A stretch of 64,000 nucleotides of DNA from an uncultured Christensenella sp. GTDB taxonomy: Bacteria; Bacillota; Clostridia; Christensenellales; Borkfalkiaceae. Made by a program: the position numbers and the translations under genes. Below the pieces are notes generated by a model that worked only from the letters and a program-made list of their open reading frames with translations, did not search any database and had not been told where the DNA came from. Below are positions 34,766 through 43,122 of this stretch, in pieces. Where the stretch lies: contig CAJUHC010000005.1 of NCBI GenBank assembly GCA_910586345.1, positions 10,545 through 74,544 on the forward strand, read 5' to 3'. Numbering within the stretch: the first letter of the stretch is position 1; each line of letters starts with the position of its first letter.

Positions 34766-35626
34766 TTAATATCCGCAAGCCGTCCAGTAACGGGTACCCT
34801 CGTTGAAACCGTTATATCCGTTTATTTCTATGCTTGTATTTTTTTTATTTTTGAACGTAAGGATTGAACTTTCCGAACCGAACATAAAATTAAATTTCGT
34901 ATTCGTAAACGGTAAAAGGAAATTTATTACGGACTGCTTTTTCAAATCCGCATATCCCCACTGCTCCAGATATCCGTCCGCCCAGATTCTGTAACCGCGA
35001 TGCCCGATGAAAATTTTGTTCGGATACTCGTTGACATAATCGCTGACGGCGCTTTGCTGAACGATGTTATTTTTGAGCATCCAATATGCTCCGTTGTAAT
35101 AAAACTCGTATTCTGCGTCCTTCATAAACAGATGCGAAGAACGTATACTGTTTTCAGCGCTCGAATCCTGTTTACTGTATTGCAGATGCTTTACTCCGTT
35201 TGTGCTTTTTACGGCTATCAGTTTGTTAACGCCGCCGAAAGATAACCTCGCGTCATTATTAGACGCAAAATAATTCGTCATCTTTACGATAACCGTCGTT
35301 CCTTTAGTTACCGCTACGGCTCCCGTACTCGCGTCTGCGGGCGAAGCGCTTATTTCGTTTCCGTCGCAGGTACCTTTACAGTAAGAGACCCCGCGCCCTA
35401 CGTTATTGAATTCCTGCAATTCGCTTTTAAGAACTGCGTTTGCGTTGTCGCTGTAATTCTTCGCTTCTTCTATTGCCTTAGCCACGCCGTATTGAGATAC
35501 GACGTCCCCTTTGGATTTTTCGGTTAAATCGTCGACGACGTTATATTTTTGCAATAATGAATTCAAATCTTCGGCGGTCAACGCGCTGTTTGGTTTAAAT
35601 TCCACGTATTCTTCTGAATATCTCAT
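34766..35626 (-). CDS. Phage tail fibre / receptor-binding protein
   Basis: The 286-residue protein starts with MRYSEEYVEFKPNSALTAED, has a helical N-terminal part that would attach to the tail tip, and a beta-rich middle. The C-terminal segment YRIWADGYLEQWGYADLKKQ, NFLLPFTNTKFNFMFG resembles the gp53-like C-terminal domain of phage tail fibres, which contacts the host surface. It is the last structural gene before the fibre-associated and glycosyltransferase genes. Confidence 0.8.
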   Translation of the reverse strand: MRYSEEYVEFKPNSALTAEDLNSLLQKYNVVDDLTEKSKGDVVSQYGVAKAIEEAKNYSDNANAVLKSELQEFNNVGRGVSYCKGTCDGNEISASPADASTGAVAVTKGTTVIVKMTNYFASNNDARLSFGGVNKLIAVKSTNGVKHLQYSKQDSSAENSIRSSHLFMKDAEYEFYYNGAYWMLKNNIVQQSAVSDYVNEYPNKIFIGHRGYRIWADGYLEQWGYADLKKQSVINFLLPFTNTKFNFMFGSESSILTFKNKKNTSIEINGYNGFNEGTRYWTACGY

Positions 35627-35646
35627 ATTTAATTCTCCTTTACGTA

Positions 35647-35675
35647 TTGATTTATTGTGATTTTTATAGTATAAT
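35647..35675 (+). promoter_or_regulatory. Promoter of the lipoprotein cargo gene
   Basis: TTGATT (35647-35652), 17-bp spacer, perfect TATAAT (35670-35675), pointing against the surrounding tail genes. Confidence 0.8.
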
Positions 35676-35716
35676 AACTTATATTAACGGGCTCGCGCCC
35701 GAGTGTGAGGTTGAAA

Positions 35717-36352
35717 ATGAAAAAACTGTTTTTATCTATTCTGAGCGTTGCAATTATCGCGGGGAGCTTGTTCGCTTTTACGGGCTGTAACGGCAAAGAT
35801 TATACTTCCGATATAGACGATTTAAAATCTCAGATTCAGGAACTCGAAGATAAGTCAGCCAAAATCGCCGAGCTCGAAGCGGAATTGGCTAAACTTAAAA
35901 ACGAAAACGCGTCTTTGGAAACGAGCAATACCGATTTACAGACCAAAATTAATTCATTACAAAGCGAAATAAACAAGCTTAAAAACGAAACGGATTTATT
36001 CACAGGCAGTCCTAAATTTAATTACAGCATTAACGAAACTATTCCTTACTACGTAAACGGCACTAAAATTTTTGATTTTAAAATCGATGATTTTTGGTAT
36101 CAAAGCACCAACGCGCTTCCTTTTACAGTAAAATGTTCACCTGAATATTCTAAATTATGCGAAAAATCATATTTCTCAGGTACCCTATACGACACTGTTA
36201 CACAAAATTCCTATACCTCGGTAAGCACAACTACCGGTATGCGTTTCGATACAAATACGGGCAATAAAAAAATAATTATATTATGTTATAAAGGTGATCC
36301 TTTTGCAAAAATTACTGCAACCCCTACGCCTTTTGTTTCTCCCACAGATTGA
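35717..36352 (+). CDS. Coiled-coil lipoprotein inserted in the tail cluster (moron-like)
   Basis: The start ATG at 35717 follows GAGG by 6 nt. The 211-residue product has a lipoprotein signal (MKKLFLSILSV...FTGC, Cys near residue 22) and a coiled coil at about 28-95 made of LEAELAKLKNEN-type heptads. A beta-rich C-terminal domain of unknown fold follows (about 100-205). It is the only plus-strand gene among tail genes, with its own promoter and terminator, the signature of a phage cargo gene. Phage lipoproteins of this kind often block superinfection. In a tailocin context it could protect the producer. Both roles are inference. Confidence 0.75.
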   Translation: MKKLFLSILSVAIIAGSLFAFTGCNGKDYTSDIDDLKSQIQELEDKSAKIAELEAELAKLKNENASLETSNTDLQTKINSLQSEINKLKNETDLFTGSPKFNYSINETIPYYVNGTKIFDFKIDDFWYQSTNALPFTVKCSPEYSKLCEKSYFSGTLYDTVTQNSYTSVSTTTGMRFDTNTGNKKIIILCYKGDPFAKITATPTPFVSPTD

Positions 36353-36369
36353 CTTATCTCAGTTTTTTC

Positions 36370-36402
36370 TCACCGCATCAATTAGATGCGGTGATTTTTT
36401 TT
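36370..36402 (+). terminator. Terminator of the lipoprotein gene
   Basis: TCACCGCATC, loop AATTA, GATGCGGTGA followed by eight T; overlaps the 3' end of the convergent tail-hub gene. Confidence 0.92.
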
Positions 36403-38468
36403 GCCCTCGCTTTGGTTTTTACCTTTAACCCTCCGTTGTAAGTATAGTCGTTTGAAAGACACTCGTATTCCGCAGTCGTCTCGTCCTTACGGCTGTATCC
36501 CGTTACGGTTTCGCCCAACTCTAAGTAAGGACTTCCGCGCCACTCCGTCTCTATGTAAGACAGTCCGTTGCCGTATCTTTCCGTTATTTTTTTGCCTATT
36601 TGGTCTGCCTTATCTCTGCCGTAAATCATATTTCCGCTCTGCAATTCAAATTCTGATATGCCGTTATGCTTTTGGCTTATATACTCGTCGTAAAGGGTAT
36701 CTGCTTTAACCTGCTTGTATTTTTCTTCGCCATTCGGAATGATTTTTATATACTGCTTTCCTTCTACGTCTTTTCCCATATCGATACGAATTTGATTATA
36801 TGATACGGTTAGTTTATCTAATGAAAATATTTCTTTACAGCTAAAATAATCATCAAAGCATAACCATATTTCCTGAATATGCGGATAAAAGTTTTTAAGC
36901 GATATATTCAGCATAACGTTGCCGTTGTTATCGTACTCGAAGTCTTTTTCTTCAATAGTAAATTTTTCATCGTCGTCTTTCGGTTCGTCCTCTGTTTCCA
37001 AAGTAAAATACGGTACCTTGACGCGGTTCACAATCGCGTGGCTCATAGTAGGCAGGTTATAGGAAAAGCTGTTCGAGGGGCTTATTACGATTTTTTCTTT
37101 CGGCTTTTCTTCCGCGTCTTCGTTGAAGACGGGTTCGCCGTTGAAATCGTCCTGCACTATCCGCACGTTTCCGTCCCTGTCCACGAATATAAAGCTTTGC
37201 GACGCGTTTGCCATTGTCTGCAACATATTCCACGCCGTATCGAAGCCTAAGCACACGTAAGGAAAGGTTACGTTTTGCAATCTTCTATCTATCTTCGGTT
37301 TTATGTCCGCGCCGTATATGCCGTTGGCTTTTCTCCGTTCGTTTATGAGCGCGAATATCTTTTCGTATATTTCGTACGCGCTCTTGTTCGTTTCCACGTT
37401 ATACGAGCCGTTTTCGTAAGGCGTATCGTAGCACAGGTTCATTTTTTGCAGATTGTACAAAACGTCGTAAGACTTGCAGGTTATAAATGCCGAGTTCGCG
37501 GGAACTTCCCAGCTGTCGCTGAAAAACTTGCCCAACGGCTTCCAGGCCCCGTCCGACTTTTCTCTTATATACGGCTTTACTATTCTGTTCTTTTGCAGTA
37601 TTCCGTAATCGCGCACGTAGCGGTTGTCCTTGTTCAGTATTTTGACCGTACAACTGTTCGACGTTATTCCGTAGCTGAGCTTGTCCGCCGAGTCCGTCTT
37701 TTCCTCCAATACCGACATCGACTGCAATTCGCTGTCTCCGCTTACGGATTTTATATCGTCCGAGAAAAACGTCACTTTCGCCGAGCTGTTTGCCCTGTTC
37801 CATTCGGCTATTTCAAGCTCGACCTTAATTACGGGGTACATATAGCCGAGCAGTATGCACTGTTTGGACGGGTCCATAAAGCCGACGTCCGATATTCCTA
37901 TACGGTACTTGTAATATTTTTTACCCGCTTCCGACAACGGCGTTTCGGCGGGCGAAGGTTTTTGCGTGACCTGTATTACGTTATACTCCTCGGGGGCGCG
38001 CTCGGTACTTTCGCCGAAAACGCCTTTGCAATCGTTAAAGCTTTTTTCCGGCACGTAAAGATTGAGATAATATTTTATCGGTCCGTCTTTCCACCTGACG
38101 TCGCCTATGAGCAGAATTCTGCCGACTTCGCGCACTTCGGGATAGGTAAGAGCGAACACGGGGCGGGCGCTGAAAATTCCGTCTTTATCGCAGGAATTAA
38201 CGCTCGTTAAGGGGAATACGCCGTCTTTCGACCCTAAGGGGTGACAGGTTCCGTCGGGATATGCGCTTCCGTCCAGAAAAGCGTATTTATAATCGGGGGT
38301 ACGTTCGGAAACGGCGAGTTTTTCCAAAGCCGATTTCCCGTAGTCGTCAAGCTCCCCGCTATCGGCAGGCGCGTACGACGGCACGGCTAATTCGTCGCTG
38401 TAATATTCGTAGAAAGATATTTCCACCTTACCGTCCAGATTGCGGACGGTTTTTCCGTAAGAGTCCAT
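36378..38468 (-). CDS. Phage tail hub/baseplate-type protein, 696 aa
   Basis: The start at 38468 (MDSYGKTVRNLDGKVEI) has GGAGG 6 nt upstream and begins 1 bp after the stop of the previous gene. The protein is soluble and beta-rich. Its middle has features of tail-hub proteins (KNRIVKPYIREKSDGAWKPL, FFSDSWEVP, SYDVLYNLQKMNL, FDTAWNMLQTMANASQ, FVDRDGNVRIV), comparable to the XkdQ/Gp27-like class. It is encoded straight after the tape measure and a small tail protein, in the usual position for a distal tail or hub component. The C-terminus overlaps the terminator of the convergent lipoprotein gene. Confidence 0.65.
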   Translation of the reverse strand: MDSYGKTVRNLDGKVEISFYEYYSDELAVPSYAPADSGELDDYGKSALEKLAVSERTPDYKYAFLDGSAYPDGTCHPLGSKDGVFPLTSVNSCDKDGIFSARPVFALTYPEVREVGRILLIGDVRWKDGPIKYYLNLYVPEKSFNDCKGVFGESTERAPEEYNVIQVTQKPSPAETPLSEAGKKYYKYRIGISDVGFMDPSKQCILLGYMYPVIKVELEIAEWNRANSSAKVTFFSDDIKSVSGDSELQSMSVLEEKTDSADKLSYGITSNSCTVKILNKDNRYVRDYGILQKNRIVKPYIREKSDGAWKPLGKFFSDSWEVPANSAFITCKSYDVLYNLQKMNLCYDTPYENGSYNVETNKSAYEIYEKIFALINERRKANGIYGADIKPKIDRRLQNVTFPYVCLGFDTAWNMLQTMANASQSFIFVDRDGNVRIVQDDFNGEPVFNEDAEEKPKEKIVISPSNSFSYNLPTMSHAIVNRVKVPYFTLETEDEPKDDDEKFTIEEKDFEYDNNGNVMLNISLKNFYPHIQEIWLCFDDYFSCKEIFSLDKLTVSYNQIRIDMGKDVEGKQYIKIIPNGEEKYKQVKADTLYDEYISQKHNGISEFELQSGNMIYGRDKADQIGKKITERYGNGLSYIETEWRGSPYLELGETVTGYSRKDETTAEYECLSNDYTYNGGLKVKTKARAKKITASN

Positions 38469-38469
38469 A

Positions 38470-38913
38470 CTACACCTCCGCAAGTTTTACCGTGACCGCC
38501 TGCCAATAGAGCGTTTCGCCTATAAAGCACGGCTGTGCGTTTACGGAATCGACGTAACACTCGAACGTATCGCCGTTATTTAAGTCGTTCTGATAATCTT
38601 CGCGCGAAAACAGTTTGATTCCCGTTCCGCTGTCGGCTGAAATATTATCAGCCGACACGCCGACGGTATCGGCGAGCGGGAACGTTTTCTTTATAACGTT
38701 GAAGTCTTCGGCGGTAACCAAATCCCACATAATCTGTAAGCCGAGTTTTTTCGCCACTATATCTATGCACATAGTTCCGTCCAGCGCGCGTTCGTTATTG
38801 CGGATAATTTCCGTGCTTACCTGTATATCGGAAGGGTCGGGGGAAACGGGGGCGCCGTTTACCTTTATCTTCGACGCGTTGATAAGCTTAAAATTTTTTT
38901 CGGTATTTTCCAT
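38470..38913 (-). CDS. Phage tail protein, 147 aa
   Basis: The product begins MENTEKNFKLINASKIKVNG and contains VSPDPSDIQVSTEIIRNNER. It is beta-rich, without signal or membrane segments. Its position between tape measure and hub suggests a distal-tail component. I do not recognise a named family. It stops with TAG immediately in front of the hub gene. Confidence 0.6.
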   Translation of the reverse strand: MENTEKNFKLINASKIKVNGAPVSPDPSDIQVSTEIIRNNERALDGTMCIDIVAKKLGLQIMWDLVTAEDFNVIKKTFPLADTVGVSADNISADSGTGIKLFSREDYQNDLNNGDTFECYVDSVNAQPCFIGETLYWQAVTVKLAEV

Positions 38914-38916
38914 ACG

Positions 38917-40095
38917 TTACACTCCTTTGGTCTGCAAAACGTAACCGTTTCGGCGCGTTTCGCCGTTTATTTTAGGTATAATCGCCCTTGCAAAGCGTTC
39001 GCCGTCGAGGTTGAAAACGATTTCCGAAGGCGCGCTTCCTCCGCCCGAACCGTAATTCATAGCCGTAAGGCCCTGCAAAACCGCGTTCGCGATTTCGGCT
39101 TTCATATTGGTAAACTGCGGACTGTCGCCCAACGGCACTACCGCTTCGGGGTATTTTCCTTCGCCTACCAACGCCATAGTCGGTTTGGAAACCACTCCGC
39201 CCGTCGCCATTGCGGGGAACAGCGCGCCTACTAAAAGTCCGCTTGCCGTCGCGAGTCCTACGGTGATTGCGCCGACTATGGGGTTCGTTAAGACCGCCTG
39301 TACAGCAAGCAGGGGATTGAGTATTGCAAGCTTCGCCGCCTGCTGGGTCATAGCCTGCGTTACTTTGTCCATACCGCTCGCCGCTTTCGCCATAAAAAGC
39401 GACATCGCTATCATCATTGCCCCGAACACGACGAACGAAGCGACAAAACCCACGCTGAATAAGCCGGACAATTTTTCCATATTCTGAACGAACGGATTGA
39501 ACTGTTCGTTGAGTTTTTCAAGCGCGATAGCCATTATTAAAACCGCCGCGGCAAGCAGAACGAACAGTACTATTCCGCCGACGTTCGACGTTATGCCCGC
39601 GAGGCAGTCTATAAAAACGGGGAGCAGGGTCACGACAGCCGACATTGCCGAAGTCATTGCAACGAGTCCAAGCCCTATGCCGAGTATTCCCGCGCCCGCA
39701 GCCGAGAGACCTTCGCCCATCAGCGCGAGTATAGCCATAGCCGCCGTAAAAATAATAAGCTGAGGTATGTAGCCAGTTATACCTTCCATAGTTACGAGCA
39801 TTTGCATAATACCTGCCGAAACCGCGGGAAAAGCCGCGGACAGCGCGTTAAGACTTACCGCCGTATTTGTGAAAGCCGAAGCAATCGAATCGATTCCTTT
39901 CCCTACGTTTCCGATACCCGAAGCAACCGTGTTTACGCCTTTGCCTAACGCGGTAAACGAATCGGCGATTGTTTTATTGGCGGCGGCAACGGAGCTTACA
40001 AGACCTTGCAGCGCGCCTTCAAACGATGACAAAGCGGAATTCGCCGAGTTGACTTCCGATTGAACCGCGCCCGCGTCGATAATTGTATCTGCCAT
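38917..40095 (-). CDS. Short phage tail tape measure protein
   Basis: The 392-residue protein has an Ala/Ser/Gly-rich helical N-terminus, several hydrophobic segments (about 115-260) and the C-terminal signature ATGGVVSKPTMALVGEGKYP followed by EAVVPL, which is highly typical of tape measure proteins. Tape measures set tail length; 392 residues is short for the family and implies a short tail. It starts exactly at the stop of the tail chaperone T frame. Confidence 0.85.
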   Translation of the reverse strand: MADTIIDAGAVQSEVNSANSALSSFEGALQGLVSSVAAANKTIADSFTALGKGVNTVASGIGNVGKGIDSIASAFTNTAVSLNALSAAFPAVSAGIMQMLVTMEGITGYIPQLIIFTAAMAILALMGEGLSAAGAGILGIGLGLVAMTSAMSAVVTLLPVFIDCLAGITSNVGGIVLFVLLAAAVLIMAIALEKLNEQFNPFVQNMEKLSGLFSVGFVASFVVFGAMMIAMSLFMAKAASGMDKVTQAMTQQAAKLAILNPLLAVQAVLTNPIVGAITVGLATASGLLVGALFPAMATGGVVSKPTMALVGEGKYPEAVVPLGDSPQFTNMKAEIANAVLQGLTAMNYGSGGGSAPSEIVFNLDGERFARAIIPKINGETRRNGYVLQTKGV

Positions 40096-40741
40096 TATAA
40101 TTCCTCCTTTTTCATTTCTGATTTTTTTATTCTTTCGATTTCTTTTAAGCCTTCGGAAAGGCTTTGTTTTTTAGTATAGAGTTTTTTAATAAGTTCGTTG
40201 GGAGATTTTGCTTTTTTTCCGCCGTTGGAATAATAGGCGCAATAATAGCCCGTCAGTATGCAGTTGGCGGCGTCCTTTTTTTCGCGCTCCGCAACGCCGT
40301 CCGCATAGCTGTTGAACTCCCAGAGTTCGAGACTGAAAAACTCGTCCGGTTTTAAGCCCAATTGCGCGCCGTAAGAAATCAGTTTTTCCCAATCGAATTC
40401 AAACGGTTTGCTTTCTGTAACTTTTTTTGGACGATTTCTTCAACCTCCTCTTTGCTTTTTCCGGGGTACTGTAACTGATATACGTAATTTTCGAGTATAT
40501 CCGCCAATTCGCCGATGCCGATATTTTCTTCTATTATCGAGCAGAACTTTTCTTCGGAAATATCGGGATTCGCCTTGACGAAACCGCAATACAGAATTTT
40601 TATCTGCTCGGTAGTGGTAAGCTTGTTCAAATCGCTCATAAGAGGAATAAACGGCTTGTTGAAGCGTTTTTCTATCGCGCGGATTGTGCCGAGAGTGCAT
40701 TTTACTTCGTATTCTTTATCGAGTTTAATAATCATTTTCAA
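40095..40741 (-). CDS. Tail assembly chaperone, frameshifted gpG-T type fusion
   Basis: Reading the upstream gpG-like frame from 40741 to the heptamer A_AAA_AAG (40421-40427) and then shifting -1 yields one continuous protein of about 215 residues. After the KK of the slip site it reads VTESKPFEFDWEKLISYGAQ and then LGLKPDEFFSLELWEF, ending at 40095. The T segment has no usable start of its own. This copies the lambda gpG/gpGT scheme, where the minor frameshifted product binds the tape measure during tail assembly. Confidence 0.8.
40379..40741 (-). CDS. Tail assembly chaperone, unshifted gpG-like product
   Basis: The 120-residue protein (MKMIIKLDKEYEVKCTLGTI, then RFNKPFIPLMSDLNKL) has the size and helical content of gpG-like chaperones and sits between tail tube and tape measure genes. 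It is the main product when ribosomes do not slip at 40421-40427, ending 13 codons later at a TGA. Confidence 0.75.
   Translation of the reverse strand: MKMIIKLDKEYEVKCTLGTIRAIEKRFNKPFIPLMSDLNKLTTTEQIKILYCGFVKANPDISEEKFCSIIEENIGIGELADILENYVYQLQYPGKSKEEVEEIVQKKLQKANRLNSIGKN
40421..40427 (-). promoter_or_regulatory. Programmed -1 ribosomal frameshift site
   Basis: In the zero frame the codons read CAA AAA AAG, giving the canonical slippery heptamer A_AAA_AAG. The -1 frame is open from here to the start of the tape measure gene. Confidence 0.8.
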
Positions 40742-40839
40742 TGCTCCTTTTTTAAATTCGGAATCGGTAGGCGGCGCTCCGCAAAGCGGATAACCGCCCC
40801 CGTTCTCCTTGTAAAATTTAATGTGTTATCCGACTCGGT

Positions 40840-41262
40840 TTACCGTGCGGTACCGCCGAATTCGAGTTTGCCCGTTCCCGTTAAGCTTATGGAAACGTTG
40901 CCCTTATCTTCCGCCGAAATGTCCGTGCTGAACGAAGTTACGTAAGCCTTGCCGGTAAGGCAGGTTTCACCGTCGAGATAGAATTTTACGGTGATTTCTT
41001 TGTCTTCGAACATTGCAGAGCGGAGTTCTTTCTGTCCGCCTTCGGAAAAATCAGCCGCGCCCTCGGCGCTCGCCGTCCACGAATAAAGCGACGGCTTTAT
41101 TTCTTTTTCCATCTGACCGAGTCTGGTAACTTCGATTGTGTCTCTCGTTTCTTCAACGCTCCAATTGCTGATATAGCCGATTACGCGCTCTGCGCTTACC
41201 GTGTTTTCTTCTTTTACTTCGCTCGTTACGTAAGATAATTTTGCAGTTAAACCTGTATACAT
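40840..41262 (-). CDS. Phage major tail (tube) protein
   Basis: The 140-residue beta-rich protein (MYTGLTAKLSYVTSEVKEEN, IGYISNWSVEETRDTIEVTR, then YVTSFSTDISAEDKGNVSIS) matches the pattern of siphophage tail-tube proteins, including the SWSVE-then-DxxEVT strand arrangement and a terminal ISLTGTGKL strand. It is encoded just ahead of the tail chaperones, the standard position. Confidence 0.8.
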   Translation of the reverse strand: MYTGLTAKLSYVTSEVKEENTVSAERVIGYISNWSVEETRDTIEVTRLGQMEKEIKPSLYSWTASAEGAADFSEGGQKELRSAMFEDKEITVKFYLDGETCLTGKAYVTSFSTDISAEDKGNVSISLTGTGKLEFGGTAR

Positions 41263-41275
41263 ATTTTTTCTCCTA

Positions 41276-41632
41276 TTAATTTAAAATTTTGTACTGCGCC
41301 GTAAATACGTGCTTTTTTAAATCCTTGTCGTATGCCGACGCAACGTCTTTTTTGTGTAAAATTTTATTGTTTTTATTTCCGGCAGAAGCTATTTCGGATT
41401 TGATTTGCTCGAAAATTAAATAGCCTTCGATATATTTATTTGCGTAGACCATAAAATTCACGACGGGCTTCGCCTCGCGGGCTCCGCCTAAAAAATGTCG
41501 GACGTCTTCGCCGTCGCCTAACGAAACCGCAAATATCAAATCTTCCGTTTCGTCCTTAGGCGTACCGTAAATAACTTTTCTGCCGGAAGTTTCGTTTATT
41601 AAATTGTATATACATTCCAATACGTTATTCAT
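41276..41632 (-). CDS. Phage tail completion / minor capsid-type protein
   Basis: The 118-residue protein (MNNVLECIYNLINETSGRKV, YGTPKDETEDLIFAVSLGDG) has the size and location, one gene before the tail tube, of tail terminator or tail completion proteins. Sequence similarity to a named family is weak, so the call rests mainly on synteny. Its start overlaps the end of the scaffold-like gene by 8 bp. Confidence 0.55.
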   Translation of the reverse strand: MNNVLECIYNLINETSGRKVIYGTPKDETEDLIFAVSLGDGEDVRHFLGGAREAKPVVNFMVYANKYIEGYLIFEQIKSEIASAGNKNNKILHKKDVASAYDKDLKKHVFTAQYKILN

Positions 41633-42095
41633 TTTTGTTCTCCGTATTCCGAACGGCGGCGCACGGGACGAGCATATAAGAAACTCTCGATTCGCCGAAA
41701 AGATACGGCTGTGCAGACATTATATTTTTCAGTTGGTTGCAGACCGATTTTTTCAGCGCGGCGCCGTGCCGTTCGCCCGTATTTATCAAAGGACGGACGG
41801 TAAGAATATTTTTTACTCCGCATTTCCCGATTTCGGTAAGTATAATTACCTCGTCGCTAAGTTGCTCGTTACGGCGTTTAACCGCCGTAAATTCTTCCGC
41901 AATGCGTTCGAGTTCCGCAATGCGTTGCTTCTGGCTTATAACCGTCTGTTTGTGTTCTTTAAGACTGATATTGACGCAATCGAATCTATGTTTTGGTATA
42001 AGCATACCGGTGTCTATTATAAGACCTCTTTCTCCTATCTTTGATTTGACTTGCGAATACAGTTCATTGCCCAAAAGTTTTACCAATTCGTCCAT
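41625..42095 (-). CDS. Scaffold-like phage protein (GP20-type), capsid gene absent
   Basis: The 156-residue protein begins MDELVKLLGNELYSQVKSKI and then GMLIPKHRFDCVN, followed by a coiled coil and, near the end, LKKSVCNQLKNIMSAQPYLF. This is the layout of phage minor structural GP20/scaffold proteins (N-terminal IPKxRFDxVN, coiled coil, C-terminal LK...PYLF). Such proteins act in capsid assembly, yet the next gene downstream is a tail completion gene and no major capsid gene exists in the window. It may be a leftover of a deleted head module. Confidence 0.6.
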   Translation of the reverse strand: MDELVKLLGNELYSQVKSKIGERGLIIDTGMLIPKHRFDCVNISLKEHKQTVISQKQRIAELERIAEEFTAVKRRNEQLSDEVIILTEIGKCGVKNILTVRPLINTGERHGAALKKSVCNQLKNIMSAQPYLFGESRVSYMLVPCAAVRNTENKNE

Positions 42096-42200
42096 TTGTT
42101 CCTCACTTTTTTCGTGGTTTGTCCACGGATTTTAATTTTATATTTTTCACGTTTATCCGACGTGTTCGTTACTTTTTTTAATAATTGCTTTCCGCCTCTC

Positions 42201-42602
42201 TCATTGCTTTAAGTCGGAACCGCCGTCTTTCTTCATTGCTTCTTTACCGATATTCATTAATGAAACTATCTTTTCAACCGTAGCCGACCAATATTCGGAA
42301 TCGAAATTAATATTCCTTTCATTGCATTTGCTTTCGATAAAATTCATTACGTTTTCTTTTTTTATCGCTCCCGTCGTTATTCCCATAACTTTGAGCATAT
42401 TTGAAGCCTGCGAATAAAGGTTCTCGATTTCAGCCACTTTATCAATCGCCAAATCGGTAATATCGTTTGTTTTCTGAACCGTACTTGCAAGTTTCTTATT
42501 CCTGAAACTTTTAATAACGCTTACGATAAACCCTATAAACGTAGTTATCAATAAAATGCTGCCGACGATAATGCTGATAACTTCTTCGATAATATTAAAC
42601 AT
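42201..42602 (-). CDS. Small membrane protein of the tail cluster, possibly holin-like
   Basis: The 133-residue protein has one N-terminal membrane helix (about 8-33, IISIIVGSILLITTFIGFIV) followed by a basic stretch and a long helical cytoplasmic domain containing LYSQASNMLKVMGI. Small one-helix proteins in this position are sometimes holins, but no lysin gene is nearby and I cannot assign it. AAGGAG precedes its ATG by 9 nt. Confidence 0.5.
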   Translation of the reverse strand: MFNIIEEVISIIVGSILLITTFIGFIVSVIKSFRNKKLASTVQKTNDITDLAIDKVAEIENLYSQASNMLKVMGITTGAIKKENVMNFIESKCNERNINFDSEYWSATVEKIVSLMNIGKEAMKKDGGSDLKQ

Positions 42603-42842
42603 ATCTTTTCGCTCCTTTTCTCAATTTAATTCAACTCTTAACCCGTTATTCAATCCGTTAAAATATTGCTGTACTTAACGCGATTATAAAAACTCCACGC
42701 ACCGTTTTTTTAACGCATAACTTAACCTCCTTATTTTTAAATACAGCCGAATAATAAAAGCCGAAGTATAGAAAAAAGGCTTTAACTCCTTTATCCATAC
42801 TCCGGCTCGGCGATGGGCTGCTTACGCCCTCTATTGGCTCGG
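42603..42842. other. Spacer in the tail cluster with an imperfect stem-loop
   Basis: No convincing gene. AGCCGGAGTATGG and CTATACTTCGGCT (minus strand, about 42760-42810) can form an 11-bp stem with one G-U. A good AAGGAGG is followed by ATG CGT TAA, a two-codon frame, so a decayed small gene is possible. Confidence 0.4.
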
Positions 42843-43037
42843 TCAGTATTTATATTCGATATTTGTAATTCCGCGTATAGGTCCCTGTATTTCCGCTCGG
42901 TTGTTTCCTATATAAAAAACAACGAATTTTCCGCAGTTCGGGCACTTTACCGAAATCCATCCTTTGTCCGTTTCGCTATAAACGATTTTTTCCTTCGGAC
43001 AACAAGGAAACCGCATTATTCCGTTACTTTTTTGCAT
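42843..43037 (-). CDS. Small zinc-ribbon (Com-like) protein
   Basis: The 64-residue product has a CC pair (RFPCCPKEKIVY) and a CPNCGK knuckle (KGWISVKCPNCGKFVVFY), enough for one zinc site. Small proteins of this type occur in many prophages (Com-like translational regulators), but the target is unknown. An internal ATG (MRFPCC) is an alternative start; GGGAAG lies before the first ATG. Confidence 0.6.
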   Translation of the reverse strand: MQKSNGIMRFPCCPKEKIVYSETDKGWISVKCPNCGKFVVFYIGNNRAEIQGPIRGITNIEYKY

Positions 43038-43091
43038 CTTTCTTCCCTTTTTTAGTTAATAATGTTTGCTTTTTTTGTTAACAATAATTAA

Positions 43092-43121
43092 TTTTTTACG
43101 GGCGGACGTCCGCCCGTTTTA
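43092..43121. terminator. Terminator after the ImmA-type gene
   Basis: TTTTTTACGGGCGGAC and GTCCGCCCGTTTTA form a perfect 10-bp loopless dyad with T tracts on both sides, directly after the peptidase stop codon. Confidence 0.8.
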
Positions 43122-43122
43122 T

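Noticed and set aside
42201..42602. Confident holin assignment
   Set aside because: One membrane helix and location are suggestive, but there is no lysin partner and no clear holin family match.
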